In this document: positions 1-12,338 of the stretch, piece by piece | How positions within the stretch are numbered: the first letter of the stretch is position 1 | How the letters are laid out: each line of letters opens with the position of its first letter | Origin: Pleodorina starrii | Lineage: Eukaryota > Chlorophyta > Chlorophyceae > Chlamydomonadales > Volvocaceae | NCBI GenBank assembly: GCA_030267565.1 | Contig: BRXU01000003.1 | Span: 1,844,001-1,908,000, forward strand | Direction of reading: 5' to 3' | DNA length: 64,000 nucleotides | Notes under the pieces: model-generated | Database searches by the model: none | Told to the model about the DNA's origin: nothing | What the model saw: only the letters and a program-made list of their open reading frames with translations | Translations under genes and position numbers: made by a program

Positions 1-498
1 TCGGGTGGGGTTCGGGCGAGACTACGAATTACGGAGTACGGAGTACGGACACAGCAGCAGCAAGGGGCCGGCCGGCCTGGGGCCTTGGCCCGGGGGCATG
101 TGCGCTGGGGGCTGGGCCCACAAGCCCCGCAATGTGCGTTGGGGGTGATGGTGGTGGTGATGGCTCGCCAGTTAGCCACCAGCGACCGGGCCCCCGGGTG
201 GGGTGGGGGTGGGGGTTCAGGGAGTGATATGCTCCTGGGGGTGGGGGGCAGGGGGGAGGGGACAGGGTAGAGCCAGCCAGCCGGCCTTTCCTGCCCTGCA
301 CTGCCCCGCACTGCCCCGCACTGCCCCGCGGCGGAGACGACCCACCTCCGGTCGGGAGACGATGAGGTGCAGCACACCACCCCGGGCCACACAGCAACGA
401 GCAAACCCGGGGGGAGACGGAAACACACACATAGATACACACACATACACGCACACACGCACACACACATACAAACATACATGCATACACCCCCGCAC
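1..498. other. Downstream part of monooxygenase gene, exons not resolved
   Basis: The monooxygenase open frame reaches a good splice donor just after position 499, so its C-terminal exon or exons should lie here or beyond the left edge. I could not place a convincing acceptor. Visible content: CA/TG-rich low complexity around 420-490, C- and G-runs, and one copy (214-236) of a motif that recurs at 2630-2652. Confidence 0.4.
214..236 (+). repeat. Short dispersed motif B, copy 1
   Basis: GGTTCAGGGAGTGATATGCT followed by CCT, embedded in G-runs. The same 23 bases recur at 2630-2652. Both lie in non-coding parts of the monooxygenase gene. Confidence 0.6.
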
Positions 499-3400
499 CT
501 GCAGGCACGCCACCAGCCACTTGGTCTGCAGGTAGCTCGTCAACGGGTTGTTGGTGCTGTTGGCCTGCGGTTGGCGGTTGGCAGTTGACGGTTGGAAGCT
601 TCAGCCCGAAAAGCTCGCAGAGGAGGAGGTGGTTCGGCAGAAGCGGCGGCCTCCCCGCCCATTCCAAGCCCATTGGCAGTCCGTCAGTCAGTCAGCCAGT
701 CAATCGGCCCCCGAGCCCGCCCCCCCGGCCAACCCCCCCCCCTCCCGGCCCACCACCCCCCCGGCCAAACCCCCCCCCCGGCCAACCCCCCCCCGGCCCA
801 ACCGGCTCCAAAACCCTAACACCCCAGCCAGCCAACACGCCCCTAGCCGGGCCCCCTGGTTGCTCCTCCCGGATACCGTATCCTCTCCACCCCCCCCCCC
901 CCCGGATCCAACGACCCATGCACTCCTTACGACCCACCCACCCCTTAACCCCGTTAGATCCCTCACAACATCCCTGCATCCATTGCTCCATCCAATCGTT
1001 CATTCCTTCGGTCAATAAGTCAGTCAGTCAGTCAGTCGATCAGTCGATCAGACGGTCATCTTTCGTCCGTGTGCCCCCCAACCCCCCATCCCCCCAACGA
1101 CCACCCACCCCACCCCCCCACCCCCAACCCTACACTCACCGCTCCCACGAAAGCGATGTTCCGCACCAGTGGTGGCAACACGTGGCGGTACAGGTACAGA
1201 CCGTCCCGCTGCACCCCCAGTTTGGACAGAATGTCAGAGTCGATGAAGGAATAGTCCTTCAGGTGTCCTTTGTGGGGGGGGGGGGAAGGAAGGGAGGGAG
1301 GGAGGGAGGGAGGGAGGGAGGGAGGGAGGGAGGGAGGGAGGGAGGGAGGGAGGGAGGGAGGGAGGGAGGGAGGGAGGGAGGGAGGGAGGGAGGGAGGGAG
1401 GGAGGGAGGGAGGGAGGGGGTGGAGAAGGGTACGGAAAAACACACACCGTCCGAGTCGAGTGGGTCGGCTGAGGCTGAGGCAGGCAGGCAGGCAGGTATG
1501 CGCGGGCGCGAGGGCGGGCGCGAGTCTGTGCTGGTTCGCGTTCGGTCTCACTCTCATAATCGGCCGCACTCCCGCATCTGGCCATTGCCTCCTGTCTCGC
1601 TGTGTCCCCCCCCCCCCCACACACACACACACGCATCCCCCCCACACATGCACACACGCACCCGTTGCCATGATGACCACATCCGCTGCAATGAACTCCC
1701 CCGAGCGGAGGATGAGGCCGCCAGGGGTGAGACGGAGAGGCTCGCCTGAAGGGGGGGAGGGGGAGCGGGGGAGAGGGGGGGGGAGAGGAGGTCGTACAGA
1801 TGAAAGCAGGGGCGGTTGTTGGGGATGGGGAGGGGAGAGCCTCGGAGCGTGGGGTCGGGGAGGCGCAAAGATGTGCGGGTCCCTCCCCTCCCGCCCCCCC
1901 ATCCCCTCCCCTTCCCCGCAGCCTCCTTCACAATCCCCGCTGTCACCCCGTACGGCAGCCATTATACGGCAACAAGGCTCACCCCGTACGGCATGTACGG
2001 CACCCTCCTCCAGGTACTGCCGCCACCTTCCGTCGTGCACCACCCCCCCGCTCAGCAAATCCTTGTCCAGCGGCATGGAGGGAAGCAGATCGCCGTACAG
2101 ATGCTGCTGCCGTACAAGCGACCGCTCGACGGTGCGCCAAAAGAGCCGCCGGAGGGGTCTGGAGTGCGGGGACGGTACGGCATGCGGGGTACGGACGGGT
2201 TTGGATCTTAGGATGGCGGTGGGGGGGTGGAAGGACAACAACAACCCAATGGTGGGGTTGGAAGCGGGAGTGGGGTTTTTTGTCAGTACGACGGAGCAGG
2301 AGGGGGGCTGAGCCCCTTACCCCCCCTACCCCCCCTCCACTTAACCCCCCCCCCCCCACTACCCCCCCCTACTTAAACCCCCCTACCCCCCCACTGAAAC
2401 CCCCCTCCCTCCCTTCCCCCCCCGCTAGCCTCACCTGCTGATCCCCCCCTTGACCCGGCCCCACAGCCCGGCATCGTAATATGGATTCAACATGGCGGCT
2501 GTCAGTCGGCTGTGAAGCAGCTGGGTGAAGTGCATTCCGCGGAGGGGGAAGCGGGGGATGAGCCAGTGGGCCTGTAGGGGGGGGGAGGGTAGGGGAGGGG
2601 GAGGGGAGGGGGAAGGGAGGGGGAAGGGGGGTTCAGGGAGTGATATGCTCCTTTATAAAATAATGAGTCACTGCGGACGTTGATGATCAAGCTGCGACAG
2701 CCGCTGAACCTCCGGAACTGTTAATGTTATCCCACCCATTCCCAAACTTTACCGACATTGCTGCTTGACCCGCGGTTGAACCGTCCCAGCATCTTGTCGG
2801 TGTCGGAAGTGTTGCAAGCCGCCTCGGACGAAGCCGCACCGCATTTTGTGCGGTGCGATGTTGTAGACATGTGTACCAATCGTAAAATTAGCGCCGTAGA
2901 AGTGTCCAAAAGCTGAAAAGCTGGTATGCGCGTGCTTGCTCTAAAAAAACCCGAAAATCCCACCCTCTAAGCTGTCAGAACTGGCAACAGCAACATCTAT
3001 CGGAACTGAGGATGCTTACCTGAGCGGCAGACCAGCGCGGTAGCGTTGCGATTCGTCGATGCGTAAGGGGCAAGGGCAACGTGGCGGCTTTGTGAGCATC
3101 GTTGAAGCATTTGCTGGGGGAGCATGGTATGATATGCGGTGCGATGGGGGGAGGGGGCAGCGGGGGGGGAGGGGAGGTGGGGGGAGGGCAGGGGATGGCC
3201 ACATTCCGACGCCCCAATGTGTGCAATGACTTCCCCATCCAGCGGCTTTCATTGGAAAGACTGCGACCTGCCTCTGACCCTGAGTACCTCCTCCTCCCTG
3301 CACCCCCCCCCAAAACACCCACCCACACACCCCGCACCCCCCCACCCCCACCCGCACATACACACCCGCACCCCCACCTGTCTAAACACCACAAATGTGT

Positions 3401-6271
3401 CCTCCGCCCCCGCCTCCACCAGCCGCGTCGCCGTGTCGACCGCAGTCTTGGTGCCACCCACCACCACCACCCGCCGACCACCAAACTGAGGGGGGGGAGG
3501 GGGAGATGGGGGAGTTGCTAAGGGGGGGGAACACATCATGCCACGCCGCACGACGGACGACGCCATGTTACCCGGGCGCAACCCGCACACAGATGCACAC
3601 ACACACAAACGAATAAACACACAGAGGGGACGTGAGGGCGTGCATCGAACTGTCACCGGCGGGTGGGCGGGGGCCTTAAATCAGCCCCCGCACCCCCCGT
3701 GCGCATCTGTACATCCATATCTGCATATGCACATCTGCATCTGCATCTGTGCGCATGTGCACATGTGTGTGCGTGTGTGCATTCGGGTAAAGGCGCCACC
3801 CCGAGTCACCCCACTTCGTTCCCTCGCAGCGTCATCCCGCATCCTCTTCCGGACCCCCACCCCCCCCGCCCCCCACACCCCCAGCCCACCCCTCCGGCCC
3901 TCCTCTGCGCTGCAATCACCCCTAGACCCCTAGACCCCGACCCCCAAACGTCCCCCTCTTACAAAAAAGCGCCCGAGCGTGAGACCCCTTCCACCCCCCT
4001 CCACCACAGCACCCACCGTCACCTGCCCCCCCAACCCAAAACACACACACACACCCCTCCCCACCCCCCCCCCCACCTGCTGGCCCAGCTCCAAGTCATT
4101 CGGGGGCAGATCTTGCACATGGAGAAGCCGCCCCCGGAACAAGTGCTGACCCTGGGGGGAAATGGGGGGCGGGTTGAAGAGTGAATTTACAAGAATGAAG
4201 AGGGGGGGGAAGGGGGGTTATCCACGTATAGGCCGGAGCCCGGAAAGGGGGGGGAACACGGGGAAGAGGGGAAAAATACGTCATGTGCGTGTGTGTGTGT
4301 GTGGGGGGGGAGATGGTGATGGTGGTGGGGGGTGGTGGGGGTCAAGGATCGCACCAAGTTCGTCGTAGGGAGCTGGGGGTTTCGGCGATTGGGTGGGGAC
4401 GGGGACGGGGATCTGGATCTGGATCTGGACTTGGGCGCAGGATCTGGATCTGGAGTTCCGCTTCCCGTCCTTTGGTTGCCCGAGACTGGATACCCCGCCC
4501 GGCCAGCCCCGCGGCAGCTTGTCCCCCCCCCCCTTCCCCCGGCACGAGCCACCCATCCCCCAGACTCAACTTCCCTGCGCAATGAGCGGAGGGGAGGAGG
4601 GGAGGGTGGGGGGAGGGGGTACAGAGGCCAGGGCGGCTTCTGGCCTCCTGCAGCTGCTGCTGCCCTGAGCGCCGTTGCCCCCCTCTCTGGCCCTCCTCCC
4701 CGCCCCTTCCCAGCCCGGCCCCCCCTCGAGTCCCTTGAGCCCCACATCAGACCACCCTACGCCCTCCCCGGCCCCTCTCAGCCCCCCTCCCTTCACCTCG
4801 TCTGTCTGTCCGCTGTCCGTCTGTCCGCTTGCGCCTCTGAACGCGGTCATACTCTATAACCCCTCTCCCTCCCCTCCTCCCCTCCCCTCCCCGTCCTCCG
4901 TGCCCCCCTCCTGTCTCCCCCTCCCCTCCCCCCTCCCCTCTTCTCCCCCTCCCCTCCCTCCCCCTCCTCACGTCAAGTACTGGCACATTGGGTGAGCTGT
5001 GCAGCCCCGTAGCCACCACCACATAATCCGCACTGATCCGCTGCTGCTGCTGCTGCTGCTGCTGGTGCCGCTGCGGGACCCCACACTGCTGGACCTCCCC
5101 CAAACCACCTCCTCCGCCTCTTGCGCCCCCCCCTCCTCCTCCTCCTCCTCCGCCTCCTGCTCCGCCTCCTGCTCCTCTCCCCCCGGTGGCCAGGTCGAAG
5201 AAGCACTGCCACTGGCCTCCCAGCCGGTGAAGGCGGGTGACGGTGGCCCGGAAGATGATGTGGCGGTAGAGGCCGTTGCGGTGGGCGTAGGCGATGACGT
5301 GGCGCAGCAGCGAGCGGCCGGTGGGGTATTCCTCTGGATCCAGATCCGGATCCGGATCGGGAGGGGGGGCGAAGTCGGGGAAGCAGAAGAACTCGCGGGG
5401 GACTGCGGGGGGAGGGAGAGGGGCGTAGGGGGAGGGGGAGGGGAGATCTGATCTGATTTGATCTGATCTGATCTGCTACATCGCGATATCACCGTATCGC
5501 CGACGTCATCACCCGACCCGACCCGACCCGACATGACACGACACGACCCAACGGGCCGCATCGGCCTGACGGCGCCGGTAAGTAAGGGTTTAGAGTTCAG
5601 AGCTCAGGGTTTGGTTCCGGAGCTGTTGCTGCCGCTGCTGCTGCTGCTGCTGCCGCGTCTCGTTTCGGGTGCAGGTGGAGCGAGCGCTCTCACTCCACCG
5701 GACCCCACCCCACCCCAGCCAACCGGTCAGGGAGCCTTCGTTATCGGCGTTCTAGGGTTGGGTTGGGGTGCGGCGGGATTGATGAGGGGGATTGGGGAGG
5801 GCAGCAGGGCGTCTGCTTGATGTTAGCGACATGGTCGGGGGAGGCGGATTTTAGGGTGGGCGGGGGGGCAAAGGTGGGCGGGCGGGCGGTCTGGGGTGCA
5901 CGCGGGGGGAGAAAGGGCTAGCCCGGCGCCTGTCCTTCGAAATCGGCGGTGCGATTGTCAGGACGCGAAAGAGGTCGGCGCTTTGTGGTGCAGGATTGGG
6001 GGTTTGACGCGGTCCGGTGTCGACCGGCGCAAATGCCCTGACATGCATATGTAGTAGACCGGTTTCGTGCGCCGCGCAACAAAGCGAGTCTCGCATTACA
6101 AGTAACCCATGTGCTCGTCGTACCGTGCGCATTAAACCCGGTGTATCGAAGCCATACGCCTCCCACGTCCTCTTCACGCTCGAGAATGGTTACAGTGTGA
6201 CCGAGCCGCAGGAATGCCGAGGCGCACTGCAAGCCACTGATACCGGCGCCGATTATTACTGTCGTCGGCAT
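499..6271 (-). CDS. Flavin-containing monooxygenase, 9 exons, 3' end beyond window
   Basis: FAD- and NADPH-dependent class B monooxygenase that would oxygenate soft nucleophiles such as N or S compounds. Exons on the minus strand: 6271-6124, 5402-4972, 4151-4077, 3485-3378, 2571-2435, 2158-1983, 1745-1662, 1267-1140, 564-499. All have AG/GT borders and their phases join into 451 codons. Landmarks: N-terminal FAD motif GAGISG (residues 8-13); GGVW..YTGF; VPREFFCFPDF; a first ATG motif in YVVVATGLHSSPNVP; the FMO fingerprint FRGRLLHVQDL (198-208), whose usual final Tyr/Phe is Leu; NADPH motif VVVVGGTKTAVD with Thr for the third Gly; AHWLIPRF; and a second ATG motif, MATGHLKDY, with His where Tyr is usual. 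Exon 2 carries a Gly-rich and Gln-rich insert. It starts 618 bp from the divergent RRM-U-box gene. The family call is firm; substrate and activity are unknown, and the fingerprint changes could matter. Confidence 0.88.
1286..1417 (+). repeat. GGGA tetranucleotide microsatellite
   Basis: A nearly pure (GGGA)n run of about 130 bp in an intron of the monooxygenase, just upstream of the exon at 1267-1140, so it forms the pyrimidine tract before that exon on the coding strand. Long purine/pyrimidine mirror repeats can form triplex DNA. Confidence 0.95.
2630..2652 (+). repeat. Short dispersed motif B, copy 2
   Basis: Identical to 214-236 over 23 bases and again preceded by a long G-rich tract. It lies in the intron between the fourth and fifth exons of the monooxygenase. 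It may be a remnant of a mobile sequence or an intronic element. Confidence 0.6.
4218..4240 (+). repeat. Dispersed motif A, copy 1
   Basis: TTATCCACGTATAGGCCGGA followed by GCC, after a G-run. Located in a monooxygenase intron. Six other copies lie in this window (8436, 13372, 17968, 22987, and reversed at 37926 and 38120). Confidence 0.75.
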
Positions 6272-6888
6272 TAGATTAGTGTCGGCGATAAAACGCTGCG
6301 CCTGCTGCTGTCAACCGCTCCTCGTGAGGGCCAGAAGTTCCCCAAACCAACATGCTAGCGGACAGACGCATCGGGGCATTATAATTATAACTATGACGTA
6401 AAAACAGGAACATCATCAGCGTGCAAAAAATGGTAGCTCTGAGGACGGAGGCGCAGGGGGCAGGGCCATGATTTCCCTTGCCTATAAAAAGCTCATAAAA
6501 TTAATAATTAAGCAAAGCAACACATACAGCATGTCATTCGCCAAGGGGCCACTGAAAGAAAGTAAGAAACCTTTCTCAAAAAGGGTGCACGACAAACCGT
6601 AAAAACGGTGCATGGGTGCATCAGTTATCATCAAGCGGTAGTCAGATATAATGGTTTTGTGTTTTGATCGTCCCTTACAAATATACACGGTTGCAACGCG
6701 CTGGTTGCTAAGTCTTATATGGGACCCGGCTTGGGACAAGCCTGACTCGTTTTGGCCCCTGTGAGACGCCAGGTTACGCGTTGTAATCGTAGAGGTTTAT
6801 CTAGAAGTACTCTTGCTTAGTGTCGCTGACAGGAACCCCGGACGCGCAAGCTTGTGCCCCTTGTCTGTGCCAGCCCTTTCGGAACGAA
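6272..6888. promoter_or_regulatory. Divergent promoter region, monooxygenase / RRM-U-box gene
   Basis: This 617-bp gap separates the start codons of two divergently transcribed genes and is visibly AT-richer than the flanking genes. A TATA-like TATAAAA lies at 6482-6488. No further elements could be assigned. Confidence 0.4.
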
Positions 6889-9800
6889 ATGGCCTCGCGG
6901 GAGCGAGAGTTTGGCACTGCCATCTCGCTGGAGCGGTATCTAAATCGCCAGGTCCTTTTCATTCAAGGGATTCCCGCAGATGTCCCCAAGGCGGAAGTAG
7001 TCCAGGTAGATCGGCTGGCGCCACGACCATTCTCTGTGTTTTCAAGGTCACACAGTCTTCCTTTTGCGTGCGATGTTTTCACCAATGCGAATCCGACGAT
7101 TGAATTGGGTGAACTGTTGTCTGTTGATAGGGCTATATGTAACTCTACCCAGATTTGGGGAACGACTTGTCCAACCAGCCAGCACTCAGGTCTGACTGAG
7201 CGAATACCCGTCTTTGATGTACCTGCTGCTAGGTCCTGTCGCAAGTAATGAAGCAGCCACAGCAAGGCCGCATCGACATTCTGACAACCAACGATGGGAA
7301 GATGCGCGGCACCGCCTTCTTAAACTTTCACATTCAGGAGGTGAGTCGTCGAAGGGCAGGGACAGGGAGTAGGAGGCACACGCGCGTCTTCTCCAAGCTC
7401 CTCGCCTCGAGAGGACGCAAACCCAAGTTTATTCGCCCGGGCCCTCGAAGCCCTCCCATCACCCCCCACCTCCCTTCTCCTCCCCTCCCATCACACACAC
7501 ACGCCCCTGCGCTCGCATTCTTTCCATGATTCACCCTTCCAGCGCCCCCTGGACGCAAACAGTCGGCATATGGGGGCATCAGGCGGATCAGGTTCCGAGC
7601 CTTCGTCCCATGTGGCCTGCAAGCCCGCTCATTATCACCACCCACGCCTGCCCGCCCGGCTCGGCCAACACGCGCCTTCCCGAGCGCGCGCCCCCCCACA
7701 CACACTCACCCGCCCCGCAATCCACGAACGAACGCCGCGACCCCATCCACGCACGAACGCTGTAACCTAACCGAGAGCTTCCATCGCCGTCTTCCTCACT
7801 CCCTGCTCCGCCTCCTCATCCCCTTCCACCCCCTTCCGCCTCATCCCCCTTCCACCCCTTTCCGCCGGTCCTCCTTGTTCGTGTCCCTTCCTCGGGCGGC
7901 TGCAGGAGGCCAAGGCGGCTCTGGACAAGTGGCGCTTCTGTTTGGAGCTGCGGGGCCGACCGCTGCGGATGCAGTACTCGTCAGACCGGGAGTTTAAAGA
8001 CATACTGCAGGGGCCGATGGTGGGTCAGGGTGGGGGGATCAGGGAGGGGGGTCAGGGAGGGGGGTCAGGGTGGTAGAAAATGATACCGCAGCGGAGACGG
8101 TGGGGGGGGTCAGGGGGGTGGGTTTTTAGGGTGGGTGGGGGGGGTTTAGGGTGGGTGGGGGGGTTTTAGGGTGGGTGGGTCAGGGTGGATGTGTGGGTCA
8201 GGGTGGGTGGGTGGATGGGTGGGTTGGTGGTAGGCAAGCTGACGGGCTGCAATGACGGGCTACCGTGCGAAGACGGAAGCAACCAAGGGTGTGTGTGGAG
8301 GTGGAGGTGGGTGTGGAGGTGAAGAGCAACGGGAATATAACGGGGGGTCGTTGGGGGTCGGCGGGGCGCCGTGTGACGCAGTCGAGGGTCTGGTGAGGTC
8401 GAGGGGGTGGGGGGTTGTTGTCGGGGTCGGGGGGCTTATCCACGTATAGGCCGGCGGGGGGGGGGTAAAACGGTTTCGGGTCGAGGGAGGGGTGGGATGT
8501 GTCGGCCGATGTATGGGGCGCGTCAAGTGCGAATCGATTCGTCAGGATCGGATCGGATCGGATCGGACCGGACGAGCGGGACGAGCAATGCGGGCGCAGC
8601 GCAGCACGCAACCTTTAAGCGACCCCAGGCGAGGGGGGACTCGTCCTCGTTGACGCAATCGGAAAGCACAGGGTGTGGGGGGGCCACAAGACGCAAAAAT
8701 ACATCGTCACACATCGTCACACATTGTCACACATTGTGACACATCGTCACACATCGTTCCTCTTTTTCTTCTTCTGCTCTTCTTCTCCTTCTTTTGTGCT
8801 GCTGCGATCCGAAACCGCCGATCGGCTCCGCGGCCGCTCGCGGTTCGGGTTTACGCATCTGGGTTGGAACGATCTGGTTACCGGAACCCCGCGGGTCTTG
8901 ATTTGGGATCTTGGATCCTGGATTTTGGTCTTGATCTTGCGGGACCCCCCCTTTGTTGTCCGGACTGCAGATGGCTCGGTTCAAGATCCTGATCCGGAAC
9001 CTGCCGGAGGAGATCACACAGGAGGCCCTGTACGAGATGTTTTCGCAGTACGGCGAGGTCATTCAGGTATAAGACATGCGTGTGTACAACCCTAAAACCC
9101 TAAAACAACCCTAAAACCGCTCCCGCCGCACCCCCCGTTTTCGTGTGTGTGGGAAGGGAGGGGGGGGCGGGGGGTTTGGGGTAGGGGGATGAGGGATACC
9201 GAGTGGCGGCTCCACACGTGGGACCAGACACCGAAACCCTGACACGGCGGCACCGGACCCCCCCTTCCTCACGGAGGAGATGTCCGAACCATCCGTCCCC
9301 ATCCGGGGAATATATCTTCACCCCCGGCCTCACACCCCGGCCTCACCCCAGCCTTACCCCCCAACTTCCCCCGGCCTCACCCCCCAACTCCCCCCACTAC
9401 TGCTGCTACTGCCCATTGCCACTTCCCGGTTCAGGTCCACAGCAACTGCGACCACTACGGCCAACACTACGCCATTGTGCAATACCTGGATGTGTCCTCA
9501 GTGCAGTCCGCCATACGAAACGCGCACCGACAGAAAGGTGACAAATGGGGGGGCGTGCGTGTGTATGTGTGTGTGTGGGGGGGGGGTGGCGGGGGAGGGG
9601 AGGGGCGTGTTTTGGGGGGAGGAGGAGGGAGGTGGGAAGGGGCGCTTACGGGCGTGCGGGTTACGTCTCCTACCTTCATCCAACCCCCTTGCGCGATGTG
9701 GGCGTGTGCCTCGACCATCTTGCATCCCCCGTCGCCGCCGAAACTACCCTCATACTGCCCGTGTACGACAGTTTTGAGCCACGTGCTTCTGGTAGAGTCG

Positions 9801-12338
9801 TACAAGCCCAACCAGACGTACGGCGTGCTGCCGCGGAACATCAACCAACTGACGCAGCCGCCGCCGCAGGCGGCGGCGGCGCCGGCGGCGCCGCCGCCGC
9901 CGGCAGGCGCCGCCAACGGCGGCGGCGCCGCCGCCGCCGCCGCGAGTCTCCCCGGCACCACCTACGCCGCCCTGCAGCAACAGGAGCAGCGTGAGCTTGA
10001 GGAGGCGGAGCGGCAGGCGGCGGCAGCGGCGGCGGCGGCGGCGGAGCGCTACCCCGGGAGCAGCGGCGGCGGCGGCGGAGCGGTTGGTACGAGCAACGGC
10101 GGCGCCATGGCGGCGGCGGCGGCGCCGGACGCGGCGGCGAGTATGGCCATGCCGAGCTTTTACGCGGCGGCGGCGGCGGCGGGCAGCTCTCTGGCGGGGC
10201 CCACCGCGCCCGGTAGCTTGGCGCACTTGCTGGCTAGCGCCCTGCGTGAGTGGTTGGTGCGCCGTCTGGGGCGATGGGTTCGCTGTCGCTGTGTCTGTCT
10301 CCGTCTCTGTCCGGGGAGTGGGGGGCTGTGGGTCTATGGGGCTCCGGGGTCTCCATAGTCTCTGCGCTGCGTTGGGTTGTGGGCGTTGTTGAGGTGGTTG
10401 TGATTGTGGTTGTGCCGGCGCCAGTCGCTTGGTGGCGGTAGTGGGTGGTGGTGGTGGTGGTGGTGGTGGCTTGGGTCGTTGGGGGAGTGGCCCTGGCCAA
10501 AGTAATGGTGATGATGATGATAATGGTGGTGGTGGTGGTGGTGGTGATGGTGGTGGTGGTGGCAGCAGTAGTAGTATAGGAGTCGTTGTTGGGGTGGGCT
10601 CGGAAGTTTGGGCCACAGCGGACCACTCGGTCAGTCACTCCGGATTGAAACCCTAAAAACCCAACCCTAAATACCCAAAACCCTAAAACAACCTTATGTT
10701 GAGTTTCTTGTGTTTCTTCCCCCCCTCCCACTCCCACTCCCTTCCCCCCTCCCCCCCTCTCCCCCGCAGGTCACGCCCAGGCGCTTGAGGAGCACCTGTG
10801 CTGCCCCATCACGCAGGAGCCGCTGAGAGACCCGGTGGTGGCGGCGGACGGTGAGGGGCGGGGGGATGAGGGTCGATGTGTATGTGTATTGTATGTGTAT
10901 TGTATGTGTATGTGTATGTGTTTTGGCCCTACCTTGCCTTACGTTGCCCCCTGCCACCTCCCGCTGCGTCCTATATGTTGGGCAGTAGGCAATCCCACCC
11001 GACCCAAACCCAAACCCAAACCCAAACCAAACCCAAACCCAAACCCAAACCCAAACCAAACCAAACCAACCCAAACCAAACCAACCCGACCCAACCCATC
11101 AGGCAACACGTACGAGCGGTTGGCGATCGAGGCCTGGCTGCAGCAGCACGACACCTCGCCCATGACTAACGAGGTACGGCAGGGTGTGGGCGTGGGAGGG
11201 ATGGAAGGAGGGAGGGGCGTGTGGGTGTGGGTGTGGGAGGGGCGTGTGGGAGGATGAGGGGGAAATGCAGTGCTGGTGCGCGCGCGGGCGTGTGTATTGG
11301 TGTGCGTGTGCGCGTGTATGTTTGTGTGTCTGGAGGGAGTCTGGAAGGGCTGGGAGGCCTCTGCCTGCTACCTACCCTAAAACCCTAAAACCCTTCAACC
11401 CACCCACCCACCTACTTGGTGGCAGGGGGTGGGCAGCGGATGGCAATGAGGGCTCCGAACTCGGTCGAGAATCGTCAACCCCTCCCTCGTCTTGGTACCT
11501 GACGGCTCGGCTCCTTTCCCATAGTTGCAACCAACTCCAATTCCTCGCCTCATTGCGGTCTGCACTGTTTGCCCGCGTCCAAGCGCCCCCCCCTCCAAGC
11601 CCCCTCGTCCCCGCTCCGCCTTCTTTGCTGCCTGCCCCGGGCTGCCTCCCCGGGCCGGCCCGTGACGCCATGCCCCATCACCGGCCCCCGGCCCCCGGCC
11701 GACCTGCTTCCCTCCCCGGCCCCCCCTCCTCCGCCCAGATCCTCCCCCATAAGGCCCTGACCCCCAACAACCTGATCCGGAAAATCGCCGAGGAGATCCT
11801 CAAGGGTGGAGCCAACACACCGGACAACAACGACGCAGGCGCCGCCGCCGCCTCCGCGACGGCGCCGCTGTCGGCGCCGACGGAGCTGATGGAGCCGCCG
11901 CCGGCCGCCGCGGCGGCGGCAGTGGACGGGCCCGCCGCCGCGGCGGCGGTGCCGGTCCCGGTGCCGGTCCCGGTCCCCACGCCGGCGCCGCCGCCGCACC
12001 GCCCCCAACCGCATTCCTATCAGCAGCCGCAGCAGCCGCAACTCGTCTCGACCTCCCAACCTCAGCAGCAGCAGCCGCAAACCTACCACCACCACCACCA
12101 GCAGCACCAGCAGCAGCCGCAGCAGCAGCAGTACGCCGACTACGGCCACCACCACCACCACGCGCCGCCGCCGCCGCCACAGCACCAGCACCAGGTGCAC
12201 CAGCAGCCGCAAGTATTGGGGGGCCCGCAGCTGGTTGCTGCTCCGCTCACCTTTGTGCACACTCTGCAGCCGCAGCAGCCGCACTTCCAGATGCAAGGCA
12301 CCACCTACTACACCACCTACCGACCCATGGGTCTGTAG
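6889..12338 (+). CDS. RRM-RRM-U-box protein, copy 1 (9 exons)
   Basis: Predicted 587-residue protein. Exons: 6889-7005, 7233-7340, 7906-8019, 8971-9066, 9435-9537, 9772-10245, 10770-10850, 11103-11173, 11739-12338. All have GT/AG borders and phases that join. RRM1 spans about residues 20-100, with RNP2 VLFIQG (22-27) and RNP1 MRGTAFLNF (63-71). RRM2 spans about 116-195, with ILIRNL (119-124) and a loose RNP1 GQHYAIVQY. An Ala/Gly-rich linker follows. The U-box spans about 346-408 (CCPITQEPLRDPVVAADG, NTYERLAIEAWLQQ, then LTPNNLIRKIAEEI). The tail is rich in Gln, Pro and His. RRMs bind RNA; U-boxes recruit E2 enzymes, so an RNA-binding ubiquitin ligase is inferred. The start ATG is the first in frame before the RRM. 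A second copy lies at 16779-21895. Confidence 0.85.
8072..8100 (-). mobile_element. Fragment of Penelope-like 3' end in intron
   Basis: On the minus strand this reads GTCTCCGCTGCGGTATCATT then TTCTACC, matching the 3' terminus of the elements at 27967-27993 and 42000-42025. It lies 52 bp inside intron 3 of RRM-U-box copy 1, antisense to the gene, and is absent at the same place in copy 2 (near 17680). Confidence 0.5.
8436..8455 (+). repeat. Dispersed motif A, copy 2
   Basis: TTATCCACGTATAGGCCGGC after a G-run, in intron 3 of RRM-U-box copy 1. The paralogous position in copy 2 (17968) has it too, so it predates the duplication. Confidence 0.7.
9087..9118 (+). repeat. Interstitial telomere-type repeat
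   Basis: CCCTAAAA units (Chlamydomonas-type telomere sequence) directly after the exon 4 donor of the RRM-U-box gene. A shorter form is at 18595-18616 in copy 2. Confidence 0.7.
10651..10691 (+). repeat. Degenerate telomere-type repeat
   Basis: CCCTAAAAA/CCCTAAATA-like units in intron 6 of RRM-U-box copy 1. The paralogous intron in copy 2 has a longer, different array at 20071-20183. Confidence 0.6.
11372..11398 (+). repeat. Telomere-type repeat in intron 8
   Basis: ACCCTAAAACCCTAAAACCC run in intron 8 of RRM-U-box copy 1, with a matching longer run at 20881-20926 in copy 2. Confidence 0.6.

Noticed and set aside
1069..1472. Frames encoding GGRE or PPSL repeats
   Set aside because: They are the translated (GGGA)n microsatellite inside an intron.
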